From contig CM042086.1 in the NCBI GenBank assembly GCA_023512835.1, positions 9,153,799 through 9,217,798 of the forward strand: a DNA stretch of 64,000 nt, given 5' to 3'. This DNA is from Taxillus chinensis (taxonomy: Eukaryota > Streptophyta > Magnoliopsida > Santalales > Loranthaceae). The notes under the pieces are model-generated. The model was not told where the DNA came from. It did not search any database and saw only the letters and a list, made by a program, of their open reading frames with translations. A program made the position numbers and the translations under genes. Below are positions 43,828 through 57,140 of the stretch, piece by piece. The number at the start of each line of letters is the position of its first letter. Position 1 is the first letter of the stretch.

Positions 43828-44965
43828 CTATTGCCATTCACCCAAAATTTCTTGCCATCTACGGACTTGGAGCTCAAAGCTCCCATATGGCTTCTTATCA
43901 ATTATCACAAAAGGTCCCATCCACTTGGACCTTAATTTGCCAGGAAATAACCTCAACCTTGTGTTAAATAGAAGAACTTTCTGCCCTAAGGTTAAAGGTT
44001 CATTGTTGAGTTGCCTATCATGCCATTTCTTAGTTCTTTCTTTGTAAAATTTAGCACTATCATAGGCATCCAACCTAAGCTCATCTAACTCAATTAATTG
44101 AGTCATCCTAAGCTCCTTGATCTCTTGTGGGTTGAAATTTAACTTCTTCAAGGCCCAATGAGCCTTGTGTTCTAGTTCCACAGGCAAGTGACATGCCTTA
44201 CCATATAGAATACGGTAAGGTGACATCCCAATGGGAGTTTTGTAAGCTGTCCTATATGCCCATAAGGCTTCATCAAGCCTTTGAGACCAATCTTTCCTAT
44301 TGGCTCCAACAGTTTTCTCTAAAATGGCCTTAATCTCCCTGTTGGACACTTCGCTTGTCCATTAGCTTGTGGGTGGTAAGCTAAAGACTTCCTATGAGTG
44401 ACACCATACTTGTTCAATAATTTATCAAACAATTTGTTGCGAAATGACTACCCTCATCACTGATTATAGCCCTTGGTGTCCCAAAACGGCTAAAGATGTT
44501 CCTAGTAAGGAAGTGAGTCACAACCCTAGCATCATTCACTCTAGTAGGAATAGCTTCTACCCACTTAGACACATAATCCACAACGAAGCAAAATGTATGA
44601 GTACCCATCGAATTGGGGAATGGCCCCATGAAGTCAATGCCCCAAATGTCAAAAATTTCAACTGGAAGGATTCCGGTTAAGGGCATCTCATTCTTCCTAG
44701 ACAAACCACCTACCCTTTGACATCTATCACACTTTTTGATGTAGACATAGGTGTCTTTCACCATGTGAGGCCAATAAAAGCCACACCGCATGATCTTAGC
44801 CACGCTTCTTTGCACCCCAAAGTGGCCCCCATAATGTGATGCATGACAATGATGTATTATGTCATCTACCTCCTCCTCAAGGACACACTTTCTTATGATT
44901 TGGTCTGGACACCTCCTATAAAGAATTGGGTCTTCCCAAATGTATTTCCTAGCATCCACTACCAA
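43828..44965 (-). pseudogene. Athila internal 1 integrase, frameshifted at the catalytic Glu
   Basis: From 44965 down: MVVDARKYIWEDPILYRR, zinc-binding H-H-C-C (HHCHASHYGGHFG then CDRC), and core Asp residues in IWGIDFMGPF and AIISDEGSHF. At about 44352 one base is missing in the codon of the expected catalytic Glu after NGQA, shifting the frame. The C-terminal part then reads [33 protein letters not shown] and [11 protein letters not shown] in another frame down to the end. Internal 2 has the same lesion (about 53986), so it predates their duplication. Confidence 0.85.
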
Positions 44966-46730
44966 TTTCTTTCTCCTGGTGGTAGTCTAACCGCTTGGGT
45001 ATGAACCCAGGTGGCTAAATAATTTGCTATGTCGGCAAACCAAGGAAGATGATGCACCTCAAACAACTTCTCATCAGGAAAGTCATCTACAATGGGTAGA
45101 GACTTAGGTGCATTCTCCACACGGGAGAGGTGATCAGCCACGAATTTAGGGCTCCCTTTGTGTCTCTAATTTCAAGGTCAAATTCCTGTAAGAGGAGAAC
45201 CCATCTAATCAAGCGTGGCTTAGCTTCTTTTTTCGCAAACAAATATTTCAACGCAGCATGATCGGTGTAAACAATGACTTTAGACCCCAAAAGGTAGGGT
45301 CTAAACTTGTTGCGACCATAAACCACAGCTAGCAACTCTTTCTCGGTGGTGGTATAGTTCTGTTGAGCATCATCTAAGGTTTTACTAGCATAGTAAATGA
45401 CCCTAAACACCTTTTCTCGCCTTTGCCCTAAGACTACCCCCACAAGATAATCACTCGCATCACACATTAGCTCAAAAGGTTGAGCCCAGTCAGGTGTGAC
45501 TATAACAGTGCGATGACTAACTTACCCTTGAGGATGTTAAAAGCTTCTAAGCAATCTTCATTAAACTCAAAGCTAGTGTCTTTTTCTAACAACCTACTCA
45601 TGGGTTTTGCAATTTTTGAGAAGTCCTTAATAAATCTCCTATAAAAGCCAGCATGGCCAAGGAAACTTCTCACTCCTTTTTCATTGGTTGGAGGTGGCGA
45701 GTCTCAATAGTGGAGATTTTTGCCTTGTCTACCTCCAAACCATGTGCAGACACCTTGTGCCCTAGAACTATCCCCTCTGTTACCATGAAATGGCATTTCT
45801 CCCAATTTAGGACTAGTTCCTTCTCCTCACATCTCTCTAAGACCACATCTAGATTTCTCAAGCACCTTGTTGGTAAGAGGAACCAAACACCGAGAAGTCA
45901 TCCATGAAGACCTCCATGATCTCCTCAACCAAACCCCGAAAAATAGCCATCATACACCTTTGAAAGGTGGCAGGGGCATTACAAAGCCCAAATGGCATTC
46001 TCCTAAATGCAAATGTGCCAAAAGGGCACGTGAAGGTGGTCTTTTCTTGGTCCTCGGGCTTAACCATGATCTGATTATACCCGGAATAGCCATCTAAAAA
46101 GCGGTAGTGACTATAGCCAGCTAACCTATCCAACATTTGGTCAATGAAAGGAAGAGGAAAATGATCCTTCCTAGTGGCCTTGTTCACTTCCTATAGTCAA
46201 CACACACTCTCCACCCCGTCACGGTGCGAGATGGGATCAATTCATTTTTCTCATTCTTAATCACGGGCATGCCCCCTTTCTTGGGCACGACATGCAATGG
46301 ACTCACCCACTCACTATCGAAATAGCATAAATTATACCCGCATTTTTCCATTTTAAAATTTCTTTTCTAACAACTTCTTTCATAGCAGGGTTTAATCTTC
46401 TTTGTCTTTCAACGGTGGGTTTAAAATCATCATTCATTAAAATCTTATGCATGCAAATCCCTGGACTAATACCCCTAATGTCTTCAATGTTCCATCCTAG
46501 GGCCTTTTTGTGTTTCCTAAGGACTTCTAACAATTGAGTACACTCCACATCATTCAAATTAGAAGCAACAATAACAGGGAATTGATTTGTAGAGTCTAGA
46601 AATTCATACCTTAGGTGTCCAGGCAGCTCCTTCAGTTCCGGAGCTGGAGGCATGTCATCTTCTTTCTCCTCCTCGGCTTGCTCCAAAGAGTTTGTAATTT
46701 GCTCATTTTCCTCACTGTCAAGTACATCTC
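44966..46730 (-). pseudogene. Athila internal 1 reverse transcriptase and RNase H, frameshifted
   Basis: From about 46730 down: an N-terminal pol segment (PAPELKELPGHLRYEFLD, ALGWNIEDIRGISPGICMHK) and the RT fingers/palm with DHFPLPFIDQMLDRL and FLDGYSGYNQI. The active-site box appears as FMDD in MEVFMDDFSVFG (about 45890-45925). RNase H shows [27 protein letters not shown] and [11 protein letters not shown] (45467-45230), then [12 protein letters not shown]. Frame changes near 46310, 46195, 45865, 45500 and 45150 break it. The change at 46310 is a one-base loss absent from internal 2, and the change near 46195 lies at a CAG where internal 2 reads through. Confidence 0.85.
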
Positions 46731-46932
46731 TTCATCTTGTTGAGCTTCTATAAGGTGAAGGGCTCCATCCTTGGTGGTGGTAATTTCTTACGCCAAGTAA
46801 TCTTCCACCAATTCCTCAAGGTCTTCAACCCAAAGGCAATCCTCCTCCTCTTGACCTTGCGAGGCCTTCCCCATGTGGAAGACTAAGGTCTCCTCATTAA
46901 TTCTCGAGTTAGTTGCCCTTGAGCAACATCAA

Positions 46933-47493
46933 TTAATGCACATCCCGTTCGAGAAACGGTCTTCCAAGGAGTAGTTGAACTCCTCTATCTTCTTCCATCT
47001 CCAAAACAACAAAATCCGCTGGAAATATGAAGGAGCCCACTTTAACTAGCACATCTTCAATGATTCCTTCAGGCCTTCCAGTGGACCGGTCTGCGAACTG
47101 CAATGATATGGAAGTGGGCTTCATGCCCTTAAGCCCAAGCTGCTTATACAAAGCGAAGGAAATCAAATTGATGCTGGCCCCTAAATCACATAGGGCCTCG
47201 CTTCGCGGTGCATTGCCAATCACACAAGGGAGATTAAAGCTGCCCGGATCTTTATGCTTGATAGGCAAACTCGTTGAACAACACTTGCTCACCTCGTTAG
47301 TGATCGCCACCGTCTCATGATCCCCATATTTCCTCTTCTTTGTCACAAAATCTTTAATGTACTTTCTGTACCTAGGCATCTGCTCCAAAACTTCCACAAA
47401 TGGAATATTAATCTCAAGCTTCTTGAACAAACTCAGGAAGCGCTCATACTCTTCTTCAACCCTCTGGTTCCTCAGCCTCTGAGGAAATGGCAT
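46933..47493 (-). pseudogene. Athila internal 1 gag end and aspartic protease
   Basis: The frame opens MPFPQRLRNQRVEEEYERF, continues KKLEINIPFVEVLEQMPRY and enters the protease with active site CDLGASINLI (about 47180). Then come GLKGMKPTSISLQF and LLLGRPFLERD near the end. The protease would cut the polyprotein. The frame is open for 186 codons, and neighbouring pieces lie in other frames. Confidence 0.82.
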
Positions 47494-47519
47494 ACTAGGC
47501 CTGAGTTCTTGCTTCCGTT

Positions 47520-49180
47520 CTTCAGGCTATTCTGTCTTGACTCAACCGCTTGTCCTTCTTTTCTTGCACTTTTTCTTCAGCTTTATCTGATTTTCCTTGG
47601 TCATCGACTTCCAAGGGACTTCTCTGTTCTTCCGGATTTGCCTTCTTCTTAGGCTCCTCGGCTTCATTCGGTGTCTTCCCGCTCCTTAGAGTGATAGCCT
47701 TGCAACTCTCCTTGGGGTTCACCTCGGTGTCACTTGGAAAAGTGTTGGTGGACACCCTTTGATTAACATTCTGTGCCATGCTCACAAGTAACTTCTCCAT
47801 ACTTTTAAATGAAGTCTCCATATTCTGAATTGAAGATTCCAGGTGTGACTACCCTTTCCTCCAAATTATCCTCACTTTTGGTTGGCTCATCCACATTCCG
47901 ATATACCCTTCCTCTTTCTTGTTGAGGCCGAGGTCATTTCTGCTCGAATCCCTGGAGGTGGGTGCAAATAATTATCCGTAGCATACGGATTCGCTTCATC
48001 CCTGGGGGGCACATATTTGTCTTGAAATGAGGTATCTCCCCCTCGGTTCCGAGTTCTCTGAAATGGTTGAGATTGCTGCGATTCCGGTTGTACCCTAGTT
48101 GTTGTTGTTGAGGATAAAATTGCTGTTTCCGTACAAGCCCTTTCCTCCAACATAATTTGCTTCTTCACTCCACTCGCCCCGCTCAACTACCGGTAAAGCT
48201 TGTGATCCTTCAACTTTAAGAGCCAATACTTCCATGCCTTTCACTAAAGCTTGAATCTGTGTTTGCACATCATTGGAAGAATTTTCAACTGAAGCAATCT
48301 TCTCCCTTGGCTTTGAAGTACGCACATTAGACCACCTGCAATCGGCTAATGACAGCCTCTCCAATAGCTCTGCGCTGGCATCAGGCTCTAGGTTCATCAA
48401 GCATCCTCCAGCCATTGCATTCACCTTGTCTTGTGAATGGGACCGAAGACCTGTGTAGAAAGATTCAATTTGAATCCATTGGGGCCTTCCATGATCAGGG
48501 CATCTTCTCACTAAGTCTTTGAAACGCTCCCAAGCTTCATGAAGAGTCTCCATCTCATCTTGCCTGAACTTGCTAATCTCTCCTCTAAGCTGGATCACCT
48601 TGGAAGGAGGGAAATACTTTGACATGAACTTGGTCCGCATCTCCTCCCAAGTGTTGATTGAACCTGTTGGCGATCGTTGAACCAGCCAAGAGCTCTTTCC
48701 CTTAAAGAGAAAGGGAAAAGCCTTAGCTTTATGGCCTCCTCCGACACGTTGTTGATCTTGATGGTGTCACACACCTGGTAGAACCTCATCAAATGCCGGT
48801 GTGGATCATCCACGGCTGTTCCTCCAAACGCGTTGTTGCTCACCATGTTGATCAATGCCGGCTTCACTGAAGCTATTCGCTTGGACTCTTGTCTGCCGAA
48901 TCCCGGAATAATGGTCCGACATCATCGGCCTTGCATAATCTAAGAAGGTTCTAGGCATAAACCTATTACCCTCTTCTTCTCGGATATTGGCCATTGTAAT
49001 TGGCCCCTCCTTGCGGTGCACCACCATCGGTCCGAGATCTGCCATCAGATCGCCTACGGATTGCTCCAAGCCCTGTAGTGCTTCTTCCGCCTCACGTCTT
49101 CGCTTCCCTAGTCGCTCTACGACGAGCTCGAACAACCTTTTAGGTTCCCGCGTAAATTGTATATCCTCCTCTCTTTGCAT
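47520..49180 (-). pseudogene. Athila internal 1 gag, frameshifted
   Basis: The first in-frame ATG is at 49180 (MQREEDIQFTREPKRLF), followed by an Arg/Glu-rich helix. The capsid-like domain begins KPALINMVSNNAFGG (about 48865) and continues IKLRLFPFSLRERALGWF and KYFPPSKVIQLRGEISKF, then HEAWERFKDLVRRCPDHG and WIQIESFYTGLRSHSQDKV. The linker carries METSFKSMEKLLVSMAQN (47821) and a Lys/Glu-rich tail. These are standard Athila gag motifs. About six frame changes occur, many at CAG/CTG sites that differ from internal 2. Confidence 0.83.
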
Positions 49181-49370
49181 GCACAACTAGGAATCCTTGA
49201 TGTATGTTCCTGTAAACAACAACAAGAACACACCCAGCAGCTCCGAACAATGCAAAATAAACAAATAAAGAAAACAAATAACAGAAAAGTAAAGACAAAA
49301 TAAAACACCAAGATCAGAATTCAAACAATTTCACTCAATGTTGATTTTAAAAACTAGTTAACCGTTGAAT

Positions 49371-49387
49371 CCCCGGCAACGGCGCCA
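49371..49387 (-). other. Primer binding site of Athila internal 1
   Basis: Minus strand TGGCGCCGTTGCCGGGG, three bases from the LTR end, complementary to a tRNA-Asp 3' end. It is intact in this copy. Confidence 0.85.
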
Positions 49388-49390
49388 ATT

Positions 49391-50906
49391 TGACAGACAA
49401 GATTTTTTGCCTCTCTAAAAGAGCTAGCTAATGTCGTTAAATCTCTCTTCAAAATAATAAATTCCCTAAGTTTGCACTAAAAGAATAGCGAAGAAGAAAG
49501 GGGTCGAACCCACGGGATTAACCTAGTTCTCTAGTTCTCAAATCAAATCACCCAATTACTCTTGTTCTATAAAATGTCTTGGCAAAAAGTTTTCTTTTTT
49601 AAACTAAAGATCTAATTTTTATGTGGTTTTCTGAATAAACAAAGAAAGTAAACTGATTTTAGGATTAAGATTTAAGGATTAAAAGCATCTAGGGTCACAA
49701 TTTCACCTCCCTATGTTATCTCTACTGGTTCATGATATTAGGGTTGTCCGATTGAAAACATGCTAAACATAAGCCAAGGACAACAAATGGTCATTGAGGT
49801 CCTTTTAAGAGTTGTATGCCAGAATGGTCATCTAAACACACAAACATGCAAAGCCAATAAATCATACTTGCAAAAGGATAATGATCACACCAATTACAAA
49901 TAAGTTATGAATCTCAATCGCCCCTGAGACTAGGGCTAAGAATATCAAGGTGTACATCCAAAGATAGAACTTAAGAACAGATTCATAAAACATGCAAAAC
50001 TCAATCATCCAAAACCAATATTCATAAACACAACAAAGCAACAAGGGGGGCTACATTGCTCCCCTAGATTAAAAGACTACTCACGCATGATTACAAGCAA
50101 ACACAAGGCGAGAAAAGCTCAACATCTTCTTCTTGATCACGCGCACAAGAAAGCTTCAAATTCAGGCTCCAAAATCCGCGACGGCTGCTGCGACGGTGCT
50201 CTCTCCTAGGTCAAGGACAGCCTCCAAGACGTGGAGCCTCTCTCTCTCTCTAAAACGTGTAGGGGGGTTAGGCATGGCTAGCGAGAGGGCGTGGATGCTG
50301 TATTTATAGAGGTTGGATGGGCCTTGAGGTGTGTAACCTAGCCCATCTATCAAAACGACGTAGTTTTGATAAGTAACACTCGAAACATTAAAAACTCTAT
50401 CTTCCATCCACAATTTGGACTTGGGCCTTCAGGAACAAATGATCAGGCATGGAAAAACGATTGGATCGGTCCAAAAAATATCTCTGCACGTCAATTTGCA
50501 CGTGATATGGTGAATACATGTGCAGCTCCAAATCAGCTCAAACTTCTCCCCAAGCTTCCTTGCATCATGTAGAGGCCTGAGAAGCAAAAATAGGCTTGCA
50601 CGTGAAATGGGTGAATTCACGTTCAGCTCCAAATCAGCTCCAAATGCTCTGATATTTCTGTGGTAGGTAGAGGACATCATTCTAAGCAACTTTGGTTCTT
50701 GCACGCCAATTGTTTGAGGCCATCTACTATGTCAAAAGTGAGGTCCAAAACCTGCCAAAACAGCCTTAAAAGCGCATGTATTTGCAAATAGTATCTTCCT
50801 AGGGGTTAGAGCAAATATATATGATATATGAAGCAATAAGGCTCTAATCATGCTCTTAAACATCCTAAATAAACACTAGAATAACGACATAAAATGCACG
50901 TTATCA
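49391..50906 (-). repeat. Athila LTR b, shared middle LTR
   Basis: It is 1516 bp, bounded by TGACAGAC and GTTATCA, and TATA box at 50301-50308. It is the 5' LTR of internal 1 (primer site on its left) and the 3' LTR of internal 2 (AATACACCACACTT on its right). No target duplication lies beside it. Confidence 0.92.
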
Positions 50907-51551
50907 AATACACCACACTTGAACCATTGCTTGTCCTCAAGCAAAAACATACAAGCATGCAAAAATAAAATAAACACGCAGTCAAACGGAAGAAAAATAA
51001 AATAACAATCAAGGAGAATCATGGTTTCCTAAGCATGCAACTCTATCATGATGAAATGGGAATTTAAGCATCAAAATGAGTCATAGCTTAGTTCATTCAT
51101 GTCCATATCCCTAGTCCAACAACCATGCAATATCTCCACTTAAATTTCGAGATATGAGCAAGCAATCCATGATAAAATAGCACCTAGTTTCCCTTTAAGT
51201 TCTTACCAAGGATAAGCGGCCTCACTCAAATATAATAATTCTCAAGCCCAATACCTATCAATGAACAATGGATGGAAAACTCTATCTCAACACTCGCCAT
51301 CGGCTATTGATTAAGTACTTGCCAAGCAATCATGAGAGTTCCCTATTGTGCTCATCAAAGAAAACACACTCTCTATTCTACTTTACTTGAACTCACACTC
51401 TAATCTAAACTCAATAAACAAAACATGAGCTAAAGAATTGAGCTCAACACTCTCAAAACAAAACACAATTTAGCCAATGTGGCTTCACAAATCTAAACAA
51501 TCACACATAAACATCAGGGCCATTGTGGCTTTTATTCGAATCTTTCTTTTT

Positions 51552-51591
<40 letters not shown>

Positions 51592-52322
51592 TAATAACCT
51601 TACAAGGTTGCATTTTATGCTCTCCCTTGATGGATTATTCACTCTTTTTTTTTTACTCACATAACACATAAATAAGACTGATTTTTTTTCTAATGCATAA
51701 CCCTTGCCATTTTGCTACATAAGGAGAGACAAAAATTCATTGAAGTCTCACATCCCATTTCCAATTAAGTGATGGCTTTTTCACATTCTCATATCACACC
51801 TTTTCCAATAATATCACACAATAAAGAAAAGAATGCAAAGACAGTCCACAATGACTTAGAGGTCTTGCATCCTAACTCCACACACCAAACACCGAGCACT
51901 AATAAGTAATCACATGCTTACTTGACTCCTACCATTAAATAACCAATGTTAAGTGCAAAGAAGAGTAGCAAATCAAACTATTACCCAAAAACCATAAATG
52001 TCACTCAAGGGCTAAAAAGAAGTTGTTCTCATTTTTCATTTCTTTTTCACTCAACTTTAAGGGTTACTTAGGTCTATCATAGCATTTCATGCTCAGCTAA
52101 TATTCAAAACTCGGCTCCAAAAACATGGTGATATCATTCAAAAGATAAAGACATGATTAAACCAATTCAGAGCACATTTTAACTACTTTAACACCCTTAT
52201 CACAACATGATACTAATGTGGCATAAAAATTAAATTTTAAGCCAAAATTGCATACTTAATATCCATGTCTCCACAAACAAATCATTCAATCAAACAACTC
52301 AAACAATCATGCAAATAAAAAC

Positions 52323-52361
<39 letters not shown>

Positions 52362-53396
52362 AAATAAAACATGCAATCACAACATAAAAGACAAGCAAGT
52401 GGCTCAAGTCACTCCCATACACCACACTTAAAATATGCTATGTCCTCATGGCATAAAATAGGGAGTAGGAAAATACTTACCTCTGGTTTGGCACACTGTA
52501 ATAGTAGATGACATTGGCCACCATTTGTCGTACCCGAGCCACAAAGTCAACCGACGTCTCGCCGCGCACTTCCCAAGTTTCTCTCCCTTGCAGAATAGCC
52601 ATCATGTAGTAGCAAGCAAAGATCCCACCGGAGTGATTTTGGTGGGGAAGCCTTTGAAGATGGCCTCCCTTTATATAGCGTGCGAAGGAAAGAGGCTCCA
52701 ATTGGCGTGATACACGTGCCCCTAACTTTTCGAGTGTTCGACCAAAATACCCTCTCGCACGTGAATTGGCTGAATTGGCGTGCAGGTCGAATCGTCCCAA
52801 ACTTTGGTGGTAGGTCCCCACCAGCTGGAAAGCAATACGCCTTCGCACGTGAATTGTGGGAAGCTTCTAGGAGGGCTAAAATCGGTATTTTGCATTTTTG
52901 GGCCTCCATATGACAGATAGCAATTCACGTGCAAGAGTAAACGTGATTCACATGGTCTTCATCTACCATTCCATAAAGTTACTGACTCAAAAGGAGGTGC
53001 ACGTGAATTGGGCAATTCACGTGCAAATTCACGTTCAGGCCCAAATCGGCCCAAATTTCTCCACCGAGTTGCTTATGCATTACGGACCATCTTTAACTCT
53101 TGCACGTGAATTGTTTGAGCCCATCTTCAAGCACTTTTGGGCTTCACTTGCTCCTTGCTCCTTGACTTTGACTTTAAAAACAATTCCACAAGTTCGGGAC
53201 CCAAAAATTTTCTCATCCTGCACATGGTTAGCTAAGAAAGGAACAAAGTCTCCTGCACAATGGTTAGCTTGCAAACAAATTTATTGAAGAAAACAAATAA
53301 GAGAAAATAACAGAAAATAAAACACAGGAATAAACATTGGGTTGCCTCCCAACCAGCGCTTTATTTAAAGTCTCGTAGCTAGACTTTCGGTGATGA
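50907..53396 (-). other. 3' non-coding region of Athila internal 2
   Basis: A near copy of 41267-43827. It has T runs of 46 (51554-51599) and 36 (52325-52360), the conserved small-ORF segment at about 52490-52640 (minus strand) followed by AGGTAAGT at about 52480, and seven CACGTG boxes between 52710 and 53110. The inverted repeat is at 52998-53025 and the stem-loop motif at 53334-53369. Confidence 0.65.
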
Positions 53397-54598
53397 TCAT
53401 GCAATGGTGAAAGAGAGGGAATCAACTATCTCCCTCCGAGTTGAATCAAAGTAAGGTTTCAGCCTATTGCCATTCACCCAAAATTTCTTGCCATCTACGA
53501 CTTGGAGCTCAAAGCTCCCATATGGCTTCTTATCAATTATCACAAAAGGTCCCATCCACTTGGACCTTAATTTGCCAGGAAATAACCTCAACCTTGTGTT
53601 AAATAGAAGAACTTTCTGCCCTAAGGTTAAAGGTTCATTGTTGAGTTGCCTATCATGCCATTTCTTAGTTCTTTCTTTGTAAAATTTAGCACTATCATAG
53701 GCATCCAACCTAAGCTCATCTAACTCAATTAATTGAGTCATCCTAAGCTCCTTGATCTCTTGTGGGTTGAAATTTAACTTCTTCAAGGCCCAATGAGCCT
53801 TGTGTTCTAGTTCCACAGGCAAGTGACATGCCTTACCATATAGAATACGGTAAGGTGACATCCCAATGGGAGTTTTGTAAGCTGTCCTATATGCCCATAA
53901 GGCTTCATCAAGCCTTTGAGACCAATCTTTCCTATTGGCTCCAACGGTTTTCTCTAAAATGGCCTTAATCTCCCTGTTGGACACTTCGCTTGTCCATTAG
54001 CTTGTGGGTGGTAAGCTAAAGACTTCCTATGAGTGACACCATACTTGTTCAATAATTTATCAAACAATTTGTTGCGAAATGACTACCCTCATCACCGATT
54101 ATAGCCCTTGGTGTCCCAAAACGGCTAAAGATGTTCCTAGTAAGGAAGTGAGTCACAACCCTAGCATCATTCACTCTAGTAGGAATAGCTTCTACCCACT
54201 TAGACACATAATCCACAGCAAGCAAAATGTATGAGTACCCATCGAATTGGGGAATGGCCCCATGAAGTCAATGCCCCAAATGTCAAAAATTTCAACTGGA
54301 AGGATTCCAGTTAAGGGCATCTCATTCTTCCTAGACAAACCACCTACCCTTTGACATCTATCACACTTTTTGATGTAGACATAGGTGTCTTTCACCATGT
54401 GAGGCCAATAAAAGCCACACCGCATGATCTTAGCCACGTTCTTTGCACCCCAAAGTGGCCCCCATAATGTGATGCATGACAATGATGTATTATGTCATCT
54501 ACCTCCTCCTCAAGGACACACTTTCTTATGATTTGGTCTGGACACCTCCTATAAAGAATTGGGTCTTCCCAAATGTATTTCCTAGCATCCACTACCAA
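53397..54598 (-). pseudogene. Athila internal 2 integrase, frameshifted
   Basis: It has the same domains as internal 1. The C-terminal part is longer and cleaner here: from 53984 it is open for 195 codons through [11 protein letters not shown] and [13 protein letters not shown] to LSFTIA. The one-base loss at the catalytic Glu (about 53986) is shared with internal 1. An extra change near 54215 lies at a CAG that reads CGAAG in internal 1. The zinc-domain His region is broken near 54440. Confidence 0.85.
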
Positions 54599-56360
54599 TT
54601 TCTTTCTCCTGGTGGTAGTCTAACCGCTTGGGTATGAACCCAGTGGCTAAATAATTTGCTATGTCGGCAAACCAAGGAAGATGATGCACCTCAAACAACT
54701 TCTCATCAGGAAAGTCATCTACAATGGGTAGAGACTTAGGTGCATTCTCCACACGGGAGAGGTGATCAGCCACGAATTTAGGGCTCCCTTTGTGTCTCTA
54801 ATTTCAAGGTCAAATTCCTGTAAGAGGAGAACCCATCTAATCAAGCGTGGCTTAGCTTCTTTTTTCGCAAACAAATATTTCAACGCAGCATGATCGGTGT
54901 AAACAATGACTTTAGACCCCAAAAGGTAGGGTCTAAACTTGTTGCAACCATAAACCACAGGCTAACAACTCTTTCTCGGTGGTGGTATAGTTCTGTTGAG
55001 CATCATCTAAGGTTTTACTAGCATAGTAAATGACCCTAAACACCTTTTCTCGCCTTTGCCCTAAGACTACCCCCACAAGCATAATCACTCGCATCACACA
55101 TTAGCTCAAAAGGTTGAGCCCAGTCAGGTGTGACTATAACAGTGCGATGACTAACTTACCCTTGAGGATGTTAAAAGCTTCTAAGCAATCTTCATTAAAC
55201 TCAAAGCTAGTGTCTTTTTCTAACAACCTACTCATGGGTTTTGCAATTTTTGAGAAGTCCTTAATAAATCTCCTATAAAAGCCAGCATGGCCAAGGAAAC
55301 TTCTCACTCCTTTTTCATTGGTTGGAGGTGGCGAGTCTCAATAGTGGAGATTTTTGCCTTGTCTACCTCCAAACCATGTGCAACACCTTGTGCCCTAGAA
55401 CTATCCCCTCTGTTACCATGAAATGGCATTTCTCCCAATTTAGGACTAGTTCCTTCTCCTCACATCTCTCTAAGACCACATCTAGATTTCTCAAGCACCG
55501 TTGGTAAGAGGAACCAAACACCGAGAAGTCATCCATGAAGACCTCCATGATCTCCTCAACCAAACCCTGAAAAATAGCCATCATACACCTTTGAAAGGTG
55601 GCAGGGGCATTACAAAGCCCAAATGGCATTCTCCTAAATGCAAATGTGCCAAAAGGGCACGTGAAGGTGGTCTTTTCTTGGTCCTCGGGCTTAACCATGA
55701 TCTGATTATACCCGGAATAGCCATCTAAAAAGCAATAGTGACTATAGCCACTAACCTATCCAACATTTGGTCAATGAAAGGAAGAGGAAAATGATCCTTC
55801 CTAGTGGCCTTGTTCAGCTTCCTATAGTCAACACACACTCTCCACCCCGTCACGATGCGAGATGGGATCAATTCATTTTTCTCATTCTTAATCACAATCA
55901 TGCCCCCTTTCTTGGGCACGACATGCAATGGACTCACCCACTCACTATCGAAATAAGCATAAATTATACCCGCATTTTTCCATTTTAAAATTTCTTTTCT
56001 AACAACTTCTTTCATAGCAAGGTTTAATCTTCTTTGTCTTTCAAGAGTGGGTTTAAAATCATCATTCATTAAAATCTTATGCATGCAAATCCCTGGACTA
56101 ATACCCCTAATGTCTTCAATGTTCCATCCTAGGGCCTTTTTGTGTTTCCTAAGGACTTCTAACAATTGAGTACACTCCACATCATTCAAATTAGAAGCAA
56201 CAATAACAGGGAATTGATTTGTAGAGTCTAGAAATTCATACCTTAGGTGTCCAGGCAGCTCCTTCGGTTCTGGAGCTGGAGGCATGTCATCTTCTTTCTC
56301 CTCCTCGGCTTGCTCCAAAGAGTTTGTAATTTGCTCATTTTCCTCAGCTGTCAAGTACAT
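54599..56360 (-). pseudogene. Athila internal 2 reverse transcriptase and RNase H, frameshifted
   Basis: From 56360 the frame is open for about 210 codons: MYLTAEENEQITNSLEQAEE, ALGWNIEDIRGI, SEWVSPLHVVPKKGG, VDYRKLNKATRKDHFPLPFI. After a change near 55745 it resumes with MVKPEDQEKTTFTCPFGTF and the FMDD active site. RNase H ([11 protein letters not shown], then [12 protein letters not shown]) follows. The RT palm reads further here than in internal 1, whose breaks lie elsewhere, whereas the break at about 54785 is common to both. Confidence 0.86.
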
Positions 56361-56569
56361 CTCTTCATCTTGTTGAGCTTCTATAAGTGAAGGGCTCCAT
56401 CCTTGGTGGTGGTAATTTCTTCCGCCAAGTAATCTTCCACCAATTCCTCAAGGTCTTCAACCCAAAGGCAATCCTCCTCCTCTTGACCTTGCAGAGCCTT
56501 CCCCATGTGGAAGACTAAGGTCTCCTCATTAATTCTCGAGTTAGTTGCCCTTGAGCAACATCAATTAAT

Positions 56570-57140
56570 GCACATCCCGTTCGAGAAACGGTCTTCCAAG
56601 GAGTAGTTGAACTCCTCTATCTTCTTCCATCTCCAAAACAACAAAATCCGCTGGAAATATGAAGGAGCCCACTTTAACTAGCACATCTTCAATGATTCCT
56701 TCAGGCCTTCCAGTGGACCGGTCTCATGAACCGCAATGATATGGAAGTGGGCTTCATGCCCTTAAGCCCAAGCCGCTTATACAAAGCGAAGGAAATCAAA
56801 TTGATGCTGGCCCCTAAATCACATAGGGCCTGCTGTCGTGGTGCATTGCCAATCACACAAGGGAGATTAAAGCTGCCCGGATCTTTATGCTTGATAGGCA
56901 AACTCGTTGAACAACACTGCTCACCTCGTTAGTGATCGCCACCGTCTCATGATCCCCATATTTCCTCTTCTTTGTCACAAAATCTTTAATGTACTTTCTG
57001 TACCTAGGCATCTGCTCCAAAACTTCCACAAATGGAATATTAATCTCAAGCTTCTTGAACAAACTCAGGAAGCGCTCATACTCTTCTTCAACCCTCGGGT
57101 TCCTCGGCCTCGAGGAAATGGCATACTAGGCCTGAGTTCT
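56570..57140 (-). pseudogene. Athila internal 2 gag end and aspartic protease, frameshifted
   Basis: It is colinear with 46933-47493: KKLEINIPFVEVLEQMPRY at about 57055-57000, and active site CDLGASINLISF at about 56825-56790, then GLKGMKPTSISL. Frame changes near 56915 and 56725 separate the pieces; internal 1 is open across the same sites, so they may be sequencing errors. Confidence 0.78.
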
